From contig JAMKCF010000004.1 in NCBI GenBank assembly GCA_023634235.1, positions 22,638,527 through 22,702,526 of the forward strand: a stretch of DNA of 64,000 nucleotides, in the 5' to 3' direction. Made by a program: the position numbers and the translations under genes. A model generated the notes under the pieces. It ran no database searches and was not told the origin of the DNA. It saw nothing but the letters and a program-made list of their open reading frames with translations. This DNA comes from Pisaster brevispinus (Eukaryota > Echinodermata > Asteroidea > Forcipulatida > Asteriidae). Every line of letters begins with the position of its first letter. The first letter of the stretch is position 1. Positions 1-23,853 of this stretch are shown piece after piece.

Positions 1-1452
1 ACATGTGTCCCCGAAAAAGCCAGAGTGAGGCAGGCATCGGGACGTCAGCCAAGCAGAAGCTCCAAGCATTATAAAAGGGGAGCATCTTCAAGAAACAGAA
101 CCCTGGCATCTTCCCGCCGTAAGCCCCAAAATGAACCACAGAACGTCTCAAGCGTTGGTCCGAAGGACAACTACCGTACCGTGCATTTCACGCTGGGTTC
201 TACAAGAGTACTCAAAGAGAGTTGGTTTCTCGATGGATCGACCCAGGTAGAGTTGAAACCGTTAGGGCTGCTGGACCAACAGATACCGCCAGTCTATGGT
301 TGTATTGATAGCAGGGGCGAGCTGCGACTGTCCATGGGAAACTACAACCAGAATTCGTTGGGCAGAATGGCGAGTACCGTAGCAGCGATGAGCCTCGAGG
401 AGAACCCAGACACGATTACTCAGCAACCAAAGCGAGTGGTTCTGATGGGAGGGAAGACTTGGCCGACTTTTCCAGTTGCCGTGACTATTGTTGATGATAG
501 TGAGACGCCATCACGGTTTGCCGACCCGTCGAAAGGGGCACCGTCTGCTGTAGCTGCCTCCCTGTTAGGTGCTAGAGAACCCGAACGGTACAGCCGACTA
601 GTGCAACAAACTCACAACCCCAGACCGACTGTGCAGATGCTCCGAGTCAACCCTAGTCCAATAGTCCCACCTATGACTCCCACAACGGTTGTTAACCTTG
701 CACCAGGATCGTGTGGAATTCGAACCCAGTACCAAGAGGTTGGACTCAAGTCAGCGTTTGCTCCCGGAGCATCGAACAAAGCTCCCGTACTGGTCGCAGA
801 AAACGAGAACAACAGTTCATCCAATGTGACACAAGGCATTCACCGTGCAGCAGAGAGCCTTAAGCTGAGGAGAGCAGATCCCGATGACACCCGTTACACG
901 TCGACAGAGTCACTATGCAGCATTGATTTATCAGATGGGAGGCTTTTTATCGCGGAGCAGACGGGCAACTCACCACCGCCCACTGGCTCGATTCCAGGGC
1001 AGATTCACGCAGACAAGAACTATCCATCACCACCCAAGCAAATCCAGTCCCATGAGATGTCAAAGGTCCAAATGGGGCACGACGCACACCAAAACCAACC
1101 TCTCCTGTCCAACATGCAACGCCAGGCCGCAGAAGCTACACCAAAGACTGCTAGTCTTAGTGCCAGCACAGAGCTAAATCTCAGGAATAACACCATTGCC
1201 TGCAAGATAGACCTACCTATTGAGACCAACACCGACTCTTTGGAAAAGAATATTAGTCCCGTCCACACCTCACCTCTTTCGGATGCACCTTCAGATATTG
1301 GCGGGAAATCTACCCTTATAAATGCCACATCTGCATCGAGCAGCGGACCGGGAGCAGACAGCATGGATGAATTTTTAAAGTATTTACAGCATCTGAACAC
1401 AGTTATGGAAACTGTTATGGCAGGAGGCACCGGCGAGTCGATGCCAAAGTAA
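1..1452 (+). CDS. 3' part of an unrecognised gene (at least 483 residues visible)
   Basis: The frame is open from the first base of the window to the TAA at 1450-1452, so the start lies upstream and this is a last exon or an intronless 3' part. I do not recognise the family. The visible protein begins with a basic, Ser/Arg-rich stretch (roughly residues 8-45). A more ordered-looking segment follows, with RTVHFTLGSTRVLKESWF and a GLLDQQIPPVYGCIDSRGEL stretch. The rest is a long low-complexity Pro/Ser/Thr/Asn/Gln-rich region, and the end is short and helix-like (MDEFLKYLQHLNTVMETVM). There is no signal peptide, membrane segment or known catalytic motif. The length, even codon use and a poly(A) signal 78 bp after the stop argue for a real gene, possibly a nuclear or scaffold protein. 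That function is a guess. Confidence 0.72.
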   Translation, partial: TCVPEKARVRQASGRQPSRSSKHYKRGASSRNRTLASSRRKPQNEPQNVSSVGPKDNYRTVHFTLGSTRVLKESWFLDGSTQVELKPLGLLDQQIPPVYGCIDSRGELRLSMGNYNQNSLGRMASTVAAMSLEENPDTITQQPKRVVLMGGKTWPTFPVAVTIVDDSETPSRFADPSKGAPSAVAASLLGAREPERYSRLVQQTHNPRPTVQMLRVNPSPIVPPMTPTTVVNLAPGSCGIRTQYQEVGLKSAFAPGASNKAPVLVAENENNSSSNVTQGIHRAAESLKLRRADPDDTRYTSTESLCSIDLSDGRLFIAEQTGNSPPPTGSIPGQIHADKNYPSPPKQIQSHEMSKVQMGHDAHQNQPLLSNMQRQAAEATPKTASLSASTELNLRNNTIACKIDLPIETNTDSLEKNISPVHTSPLSDAPSDIGGKSTLINATSASSSGPGADSMDEFLKYLQHLNTVMETVMAGGTGESMPK

Positions 1453-1529
1453 ATATAACTGCTCATTACTGAACGTCCGAGTTTATGGTGACCAACTAGT
1501 TTTATGAGTAGGCCCACGTCCAATACAGA

Positions 1530-1535
1530 AATAAA
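1530..1535 (+). other. Poly(A) signal AATAAA of the first gene
   Basis: A canonical AATAAA lies 78 bases after the TAA at 1450-1452, which would give a very short 3' UTR. It supports the plus-strand gene ending here. Confidence 0.6.
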
Positions 1536-2693
1536 CATTACCGATTTTTCTGACTATGGACCTTTTTGAAACCAAAACTTTGGCTTAGGTTCCCGTGTTG
1601 CAGGAGATTATGTCACCTCGGAGATTGTCTGCCCCCCCCCCCCGCCTGCCCCCCCCCCCCCCCCATGGCGAATTGTGTAGAAACGCTGTCTGACAGCGTC
1701 CTCTTTTCATAAGCCCATGTTAATTTATGGGGACACGCATAAAGTGGGGACAAAAATCCCATAGTTTTATGACACCGGCAATTTTGAAAGTGTGTTGATG
1801 ACTTGCGACGCTTTTTTGTGTGTGTATCAGGAGGGCGCAATATCAAAACGAACGTCGCAAATCAAGAGTATAGACTTTTAAGGCAAAGTATGTACATTGG
1901 GTTTTTTGGAACCGTTTGATAATTTCAATTGTGTATAGATGTAGAAACTAACCTGTAAAAATTTCATTTCAAAAGGTGATAGCATTTTTTTTTTTAGATA
2001 TCTCCGAACATCTGGAGCGGTTATCCACGCAGGAAGAATAATCCGTAATTGGAGTTAACAATCTGAGAAACGTTTCATGCAGAAACGTTTCTCAGATTGA
2101 AATGTTTTTGAGTCCTATCTCTACAAAAACCACATTCCTTTGAAGGGAATTGTTTGTCAAAATGTTATACATTATCAACAACTGCAGTGCTTCTTATCAA
2201 GTGAGTTTTATTGGTCATTATTTTTGGAGTAATTACCAAAGGTATACGCTCCGGCGTACGGAGTCGAAGCGTGAGTCGTGGTTTGAAAATAATGGCTTAC
2301 GTCTGCTGTGGCCCCAAATCTCATGAAATTCCATAGATATTTATTTGTGTGTGTGTACAAAATAATGGTCTCAAGTGCATCCTACATGATAAATTTCCAA
2401 TTGTTAAACACATTTAATTTTCCCCATAAGTTCTCTCTTTGAATTAATTAGTTTGTTTTTTTCTGTACAAAGTTTCAAAAAGTGATACTCCTGTTTAAGT
2501 TAATTAGGCCTACATTGTTTTTGCGTTGGTGTTATTTTGATTAAAACAATCTCAAGTTTCCATCCTAACATAATGTTCAGCTGGTGGTCGAGATTAATGA
2601 ACTGAAATTTGAGTATAGCGCCCTCACGTGACAACCCCCCATGATTTAGTCATCCTCTATGCTTGCCGGCTCACACAGCATACTATCGTGAGA
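1536..2693. other. Intergenic DNA between the first gene and DLD
   Basis: It holds two poly-C runs (about 1632-1664), a repeat element with a perfect hairpin (1888-2246) and AT-rich DNA up to the DLD start. The DLD promoter must lie here or just upstream. I see no convincing TATA box, and no coding potential. Confidence 0.6.
1888..2246. mobile_element. MITE-like element, copy 1, with a perfect 18-bp-arm hairpin
   Basis: This ~360-bp stretch matches 21211-21560 over most of its length and 62154-62451 more loosely. The best-preserved copy (21211-21560) has terminal inverted repeats GTATACCTTTGG / CCAAAGGTATAC. Here the right end is intact (to 2246) and the left end has decayed. The centre (2059-2099) is a perfect inverted repeat: 18-bp arms beginning CAATCTGAGAAACG and a 5-base loop. 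No coding capacity, so presumably non-autonomous. Confidence 0.6.
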
Positions 2694-16885
<14,192 letters not shown>

Positions 16886-17098
16886 AAATAGCTGTAAATG
16901 CCTAAAATATAATAGTTTTATTATCCTAAACATAACGGAAACAAAACCTTCTTTTATCTCTAGAATCGTCTTAAAGCCGAGGTTTATATTCAACGTGTTC
17001 CAAATAATGAGTGTCATCATCCCCTAACACTTAGAAAGTTTATGATTTGAGGATTGTCTGAAAGCTCAGTGCCCAGTGATTTCCTGACCCAGTGTTAT

Positions 17099-17623
17099 CA
17101 AGGTTCAAATTTTACAGTGGACAAAGGGTCAGAGGCCAGTGTGTCGGGCCAGTAAACTCATGACCAGACAAGTCCAGTGGTCTGGGGTCTTTCAACGGAA
17201 TAACCATACCTCACTCTGTAATTTTTTGAAACGGAGCAAATTGCGTTCAAATGTTGACTTTGAGTCTGATAAATTACCTTTCAATTCTGTTTAGTAATGA
17301 AGTAAACCCATAAAGACAAATGAGACAATTCTTCTCTTACACCGTATGTCTTACTGCTTGTTCAAATACAAACAGTATGCGTTTTAAACTGCTCAGGGGT
17401 CAATTTCACAAAGATAGTCCTAACTTAGGACTAGTCCTAGGAGTTATTAAAAACTTAGTCATAAGCTAGTCATAAGTTAGGACGAGTAACTCGTCTTAAC
17501 TCGAGATAAGACTAGTCTTAACTCTTTGTGAAATCCACCCCTGGTCTCGTGAAAACAATTCTGGGCCAGTAAACATTTTGAGCAGCAAGCCCTGTGGTCT
17601 TTTTCACCCAAGTTCAAGCCCTG
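17099..17623. mobile_element. CAGGGCT-type MITE interrupted by another foldback
   Basis: Inverse copy of the 6029-6369 family with decayed ends, ending TTCAAGCCCTG. It is split by a foldback at 17396-17541 that begins GGGGTCAATTTCACAAAGA and ends TCTTTGTGAAATCCACCCC, with CTAGTCCTAG / CTAGTCATAAG-type inner pairing. Confidence 0.5.
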
Positions 17624-17970
17624 GTTATACTTTGTTAAGGTAACTGCGTTCTGTAGGTATTCCTGCTTTAATTTAAACTCATCAGTTAATAGAGCAGTTC
17701 ATTAATTTCAAAATGTTGATCTAAACTCAAGATTGATGTTTAAAGGAACTACTCTATATGTTATGAAACACTTGGAAAGTCACCTACATGATTTTGTTTT
17801 CTTTCTGAAATAATATTCGCCAGATAATTTTTTCATTTGTGTACTCTTTTTTAATGTGGGTTGGAGAACACAAACAAAAACAACAGCAAAAAACATTATC
17901 TTAAATTGCATTATCCTGAGATTGACTAAGCCAGACAAACCCAATAGACCCTTCAAGTATGTAAACTACA

Positions 17971-18142
17971 CATTGCGCGTGCGCACTAACTCTACTGGTT
18001 GGCAAACTGAGGGAATATCGCGCCTTTGGAGGTGGGGCATATGGGGTTGATGGTGGTGTGAGACATGCGCGTTTGTGCGTCTGCCTAGTGCACAACTGTA
18101 TGGCGTTTGCCAACCAATAGTTTCTGTGCGCATGCGTGAATG
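17971..18142. mobile_element. Element with ~37-bp imperfect inverted ends
   Basis: Left CATTGCGCGTGCGCACTAAC... then GGTTGGCAAAC, right GTTTGCCAACC... then GTGCGCATGCGTGAATG: about 80% complementary. The interior is GC-richer than its surroundings. No coding capacity. Confidence 0.5.
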
Positions 18143-19017
18143 TAATTAGAATAATTCCTGGGAGGGGCTAACTAACGAATTGACTAAACACTGGTTGCAA
18201 ATGGAGTATTCTGTTTGTAATAGTGACGTTATTCCACTGTTAGGGACACAAGCTTCAAACAATCTTGCTCCAACATTTGCAAGAAGCCCATAGGAAATTT
18301 GTTGAGTAAGGATTTATTTGCAGATTTTTGTGCGAAAAAATTACTCTTTTCACATTGTTTTACAAAGACTAAGAGTCTTGTCAGAATGATCGGTTTCCGT
18401 CTTAACAAAATGCCTTTGAACGATGAAATGAGTGATTTTTGCTCAATTTACACACAACGTTTGCCAGCTTTTGGAGCCAGAGGTGGCAAAAACTAAGTGT
18501 GGCAAATTTGCACACACGATCTGGTCACCCAGAACCGACCGCTCCAATATCGATCTTCAGATCCTGTAATTTTGCTTGTTTTACATGTAGCATACCATCC
18601 AGAAATGCAATACAATTTGTATTCCTTGTGAACTGGTTCCTAATTGTTTAACATTTCTTGGTGGAGTAAAGCCTACTTTCAAGAATTGACAGCCATGTTT
18701 CTTCTCCGTTATAATTTGACCAGCAAGTTTTAAAAATAAATCACACAAAATGCTGTACCACCAACCCTTTCCTTTGTTTCTTAGAAGTGAACTTTGTGTT
18801 TCATTTTGTTGTTTTACTGCGTGATTGCCGTAGTTTGATTCGAAAAAGCTGAATGACTCATTTTGTTTTTGTGAGGAATTACATTGACTTGTGTTCATTA
18901 AGAAAAAGGTAAATACGTGCAGTTGGTTTTTTATTTTACTTGCAAAAGGAACGTCCTGGGCAACCCATACATACATACATGAAGTAGTTGACCAGATATC
19001 TTGTGGCGTATGCCAAA

Positions 19018-19484
19018 CTACGACCTTCGTTCTTTAACGTCTTCAAGCACTTCATCAATCGTTTTGGTTTTGGCTCTCACAGACATTTCGTTCAGATCTG
19101 AAGATCTTATCAGATGAGCCAGGTAGTTTGCCTGTTGTCTTTTAACCAATACATGTATAGACACCACTCTTGCTTTGTGGATACGGCACGCGTCGTCTTT
19201 GGTGTATTTGAAGTGCATGTGGTCACTGGATTTGAGATCAGGATTATTGGATAACCATTTTATAACCATTAAACATGATTTTGCGGAGGTGCCCCAGTAT
19301 TTGTTTTTTATTTGAAGACGCACAAAACTCCCAGGCTCATTTGCTGCATGTTCATTTACAACTTCTTGTAAAATTGTGTCAAAAGAACAGTCTATTAATT
19401 TGTTCCCTATTTCAAAACGTCAACTAACAAATTTTCCTTTGGTGTTGTAAAATGGAATATATCCACTGTTACCCAAGGATATGT
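19018..19484 (-). pseudogene. Degraded ORF of unknown origin, one internal stop
   Basis: On the minus strand a frame reads about 155 codons from ~19484 to a stop at 19018-19020, broken once by TGA at 19420-19422. Its composition looks protein-like (for example SFDTILQEVVNEHAANEPGS, then VLVKRQQANYLAHLIRSS). The second stretch vaguely recalls the C-terminal part of retroelement polymerases, but I cannot place it. Probably a decayed transposon or processed fragment. Confidence 0.35.
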
Positions 19485-19499
19485 ATAACAAAATAAAGT

Positions 19500-20560
19500 T
19501 TTGTGGTAAAATTTTACCATGTGGTTCATGAGTTATAATTTTGTTGTCAAATATTAAACTTTGATTTACCGTAGTGTAATTCAACATCTAATGAAGTCAT
19601 GATGAGGTCATATGATGTCATTGTTCAGGAAGTGGTCTTGGTGTTGAGGTTCAATAATATGATGAGTTTCAAGATTAAATCTGTTAGTTATTTGCTGTAG
19701 AAAGGACTGTGAAGAAATACCACATTGACAGTGCAACACAGTATGTGCTGTTTCGATTGCGCAAGCCTAGCGCCAAATGTGGCTTCGTGGTCTTTAAACC
19801 CTATGGGCGCAACATTTAGCAATTTGCTTATCATAGACACCCAGGCTCTGCACTTGCCTATTCATTAGGGTCAATGTACAGTTAATGTATGCAATTGATT
19901 GAAAGTTTGCAGTTTAAATGTGGGTCAATTGTACGTGGGCTTTAATGTCCAGTTTCAACAAAAAGTGAAGATTCTGTGCAAAGACCTTCAGTCTGATGTA
20001 AAAAGCTGTAAAAGTCGTTCTTGAGATATGAACTTTGAAAATTTGAAGTTCTGGTTTGAACCTGAAGTCAATGTCAAATGGGGTTGCACTCTGCAGGACT
20101 GCAGCATTTGCGTAGTTTTTAAAGGCCTTCCCGATAATTAAGGTATAGATTGTACAATCCACTGTGTAGGTCAGGAGTTATGATTTTTTTTTTCTTCAAA
20201 TGTAACACTTTGATTTGATGTAATTTGACACCTAATGAAGTCATCATGACGTCATGACTACTGTGCCGTCTTCTTGTTGAGGTTACTTTTCCTGACGAAT
20301 TTCAAGGCTCAATTCAGTTTCAATCTTGAGTTATGCTGTAGAGAAAAGTTGAGAGGAAGAAGATGGAGGGCTAGACCCAAGTTTTTGTTGAAACAAAAAC
20401 AAGGTGACATGTACAAATTAGCAGAGTTAGTGAAATGTAATGAGAAAATTTGATTGAGCCTAATTTGAAAACCGGTGATGTCATCATGACATCATAATTT
20501 ATTTGATAACGAGACATTGAGATTCATAAGTTTCTTGAGCTTGCAAGAGGTTTTCAGCAA
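19500..20560. repeat. Diverged direct duplication with ATGACGTCAT-like words
   Basis: 19530-19720 and 20165-20360 share the order TTTGATTT..., (A/T)AATGAAGTCAT(C/G)ATGA(C/G)GTCAT, ...GAGGTT..., TTTCAA...., GCTGTAGA. A third short match (GATGTCATCATGACATCA) is at about 20477. Probably one old repeat family. No ORF. Confidence 0.4.
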
Positions 20561-21210
20561 GATAATACATGTGCATTTTAAAAATTTTAACGACAGGGTA
20601 CTTAAGTACGATGCTGTCATTACTCTTATTATTCGAAGGCCTAGGAGTCGAACGTTATTTCATACACAGAGACAATGTCCATAATCCAGTTCATATTGTA
20701 AGACCTCAACAAGATTCCTGGGAATATTGTTCTCGTCATCTTCCAGTTTTGACTGGAAGAGGAAGATAAGGTCAATTTATGAAATATAGATTGTGATAAT
20801 TGCTAATGTAGTTTAGGAGATTTGGTCATTTTATAAAATCATTGAAATGTCAAGAGTCAAAGGTGTCATGCAGTTGCACAAACACACACAAAAACAACAA
20901 CTGGCTACTCCTGGTGTTATTTGAATCCACAAGATATCTCAATCGCTCGACCACCAGTCGAGCCTGGTCACTAGACTAGAGACAAGTTCAAATCCATTTT
21001 AATGGGTTCAGTTTTGTTTCTTGTTTTTCTACTATCCCTACAGTTAGGCAATGAATCAACTTCAAGACAAGTTCTTGATCTATAAATGAAATGTTTTATT
21101 AGGCACATTTTTAAAATTTCAAATAACAAAATGGCGCATGTAACACAATATAATGAAAGGGCACTTTATCGGAAAGAAAAACATTGAACGAAATTGAAAC
21201 TTAAAGAAAA

Positions 21211-21560
21211 GTATACCTTTGGTTTTTGGCATCCTTCGATTGCTACAATCCTATGTAGATGTAAATATATACAATAAAACTAACCTGTGACAATTTTGTT
21301 TCAAAATGTGAAGGCGTTTTTGAGATATCGCCGAAAATAAGGAGCGGCTATGTCTGTCATTGGAATACACAATCTGAGAAACGTTTCATGCAGAAACGTT
21401 TCTCAGATTGAAATGTTTTTGAATCCCTTTCTCTCAAACCACATTTAGAATTAAAGGGAAGGGAATCGTTTTTCAAAATGTTATACATTATCAACAGCTG
21501 CAGTTCTTACCAAGTAATTTTATTGGTCATTAATTTGTGAAGTAATTACCAAAGGTATAC
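21211..21560. mobile_element. MITE-like element, copy 2, best-preserved ends and hairpin
   Basis: 350 bp with inverted ends GTATACCTTTGG and CCAAAGGTATAC. Centre 21370-21410 is the same perfect 41-base hairpin as at 2059-2099. Long internal identity with 1888-2246, including AATGTTATACATTATCAAC. Non-coding. Confidence 0.68.
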
Positions 21561-22189
21561 CCTCCCTACAAAAGTAGAATAATGCTCCATAAAAGATTTA
21601 AACAAAAATACAACTCTACACCAATCCAATAGAAAAGTCACCTGTGACAATGTCAGCAACAAAGTTATCAAACCTTTTTAGTTGGAAATGGCAAAACATT
21701 TTTTGTATCATATCCATACAAAAACTATCGTAGGAGACAATTTCAATTTATTGACACCAAGATTACATTACATTAAGGTTTGTCTGTTGACAAAGATTTT
21801 TTATATAACAGAAACATGATAGAGACAAAGAAAAGTCCGACTCATTTTTACCCGGATTAATTATAGACTGTTATAACTTATTTTTACAAAGAAATATTTG
21901 TTTTGTTGAAGTCAAAATATATTTTATAATCTATGCAATTTTTTAACATTAATTAGTAGCAAGTTTTTTAATTCAATTTTACTTCCATTTTAATTATTTT
22001 TACAAATGTTTCATATAAACTTCCCACATTTTTTTTACAAATGGCAACATCTGATGAATGACAACCATTCAACACTGCATAAATTAATAAAATAATTACA
22101 GAACATCAGTTTATTTCTTTTGTATAAGTAAATTAATAAATCTTTGCATAATACATTTTAGGTGTGATATTTAAGATGGGTGGATCCAG

Positions 22190-22790
22190 GCGGTCCTTTG
22201 CCAAGGGGGCCTTCGCGGCCACTATAAAAAGACATGTTCCATCAATCGTGCCAGGGGAAGACCCCCCCCCCCCCCCCCCCCCGATTCTTCACAGCATCAA
22301 TCACCAACAATTCGTTAAATAATAATGGCTCTCTTATGGGGCAACTCCATAGAAATGATCATTGTGCATCAAACACACAAATCAAATCACAACAACTGTC
22401 TCTGCCCTCACAGGTACCCATTCACCCTGGGCGAAGAGAAGCAATTATAGTTAAGAGTCTCGCCCAATGACCAGGGCCCAATTTCATAGAGCTGCTAAGC
22501 ACAAAAATTTGCTTAGCATGAAATTTCTTCCTTGATAAAAACAAGATTACCAACCAAATTTCCATGTGTTGCATATTGCTTGTTACTGGTAGTCAGCTGT
22601 TGTTTGCTTATCCTGAAAATCATGTGGAAATTTGGTTGGTAATCCTGTTTTTATCAAGGAAGAAATTTCATGCTAAGCAAATTTTTGTGCTTAGCAGCTC
22701 TATGAAATTGGGCCCAGGATTTGAACCCACACCCTAATGACTTAACCACCAGAACTTGAGTCCGGTTCTCTTTAATCCGACATTACGCCA
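22190..22790 (-). mobile_element. SINE family B interrupted by a foldback element
   Basis: Minus-strand SINE family B. The parts on the two sides, ...GCAATTATAGTTAAGAG and TTTGAACCCACACC..., join as in the intact copy at 35075-35470, and the SINE is split by the foldback at 22474-22715. A run of about 20 C lies at ~22263-22282. Confidence 0.6.
22474..22715. mobile_element. Foldback (GGGCCCAATTTCATAGAGC type) with ~95-bp arms
   Basis: Left arm 22474-22567 begins GGGCCCAATTTCATAGAGC. The right arm (about 22619-22715) is its reverse complement with very few mismatches and ends GCTCTATGAAATTGGGCCC. The loop is about 50 bp. CCAG on both sides may be a target duplication. The arms are still nearly identical, so the insertion is recent or is conserved as a hairpin. 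Confidence 0.75.
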
Positions 22791-23853
22791 TATATCAGCA
22801 ACTCTGAAAGGGCATTTCATAAACCTTTGTTAAGTTCAGTAAGAAATACACAAATACAGTCAGACACAAGAAATTAGAAAACCAAATTGACAAAGAAAAT
22901 TCTAAACCATTTTCTTAACAACATCGTGTACAATACATGTATATTAAGGCCTTAACATTCTCAGTTACATAACTATATGAAAAATAAAAATGCACAAAAT
23001 ATATACAGAAAGCGTCATGCCAATGTCTTACAATAAGTAGAGGAAGACGCTTGACCTTTTTCTCATATAATTGTTTTCTCAAAATCTATCCCAGTACGTA
23101 TTAAAGCCACGGTACACTATGAGTAATTACTCTACAAGTTGATGACCATAATAACTCACTTGGTAAAGAGTACTGAAGAGCTGTTGATAGTATAATGTGA
23201 GAAACAACCCCTCCCTTTAAAGTAGTATAGTATTAGAGAAGGATTTTCATCCCAAAAAGGCTTCAAGGCATGAAGCATTTCTCAGGCATCTGATAGCACA
23301 CAATTCTATGCAACAGAATGGTTTTTTTTCTTTCATTGTTTTCTTGAAACTGCAATAACCAATCGAGCCCAAACTCACAGGTTTCATTAAGAAGGCCTAC
23401 AAAAACCCTCCTGAAGCCAGTTTAAAATATAATGACTTGTCTAAATCATGCATCCTACATTTTCTTGTAAAAGATCACCCCCCCCAGCTTGGGACTATAA
23501 GGTCGCTGGTGCAGCTTGTATGGATTTCATCAAATTGGTTTTGCTTATTTGGCGCTCCTGGTAAATGAAGTGGTCTCCAAAGTAATTGTTTGGCCTAAAA
23601 AAAAACATTAGTTTGTGGATTTGATTAATTTTTTCAAAATTGTACACCTCTTTCATTTAACGCCCTTTTAACGATCATTACAGATATGTGATTAATTAAC
23701 GACCTTATGTTATAGCACAGATTTACATTTTAAACATTGGTGAAGCACACTGCTGGGCCATATTTTCTACCTCTCACCTTTGTTCTCTCCACGTTCAAAT
23801 TTGTTACTCAATATCTCTATATTTAACAGCTTTACTCAAGGTTTCATGTTTCT

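Larger units (their letters stand above)
16886..23853. other. Intergenic region between convergent DLD and IRAK genes
   Basis: The 3' UTRs of both genes must begin here, but I cannot fix their ends. On the minus strand, AATAAA occurs at 23853-23858 (overlapping the IRAK stop), 22110-22115 and 21095-21100. The rest is repeats: a MITE 17099-17623 with a nested foldback, an inverted-repeat element 17971-18142, a degraded ORF 19018-19484, diverged duplicated DNA 19500-20560, a hairpin MITE 21211-21560, and a SINE with a nested foldback 22190-22790. No intact gene seen. Confidence 0.6.

Noticed and set aside
612..1538. Minus-strand frames overlapping the first gene
   Set aside because: They are shadows of the long plus-strand frame and have no splice or start support.
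2628..2693. Extension of DLD exon 1 upstream of the ATG
   Set aside because: The frame is open but starts with GTG, not ATG. The ATG at 2694 is the first in frame, has a strong context and gives a normal transit peptide.
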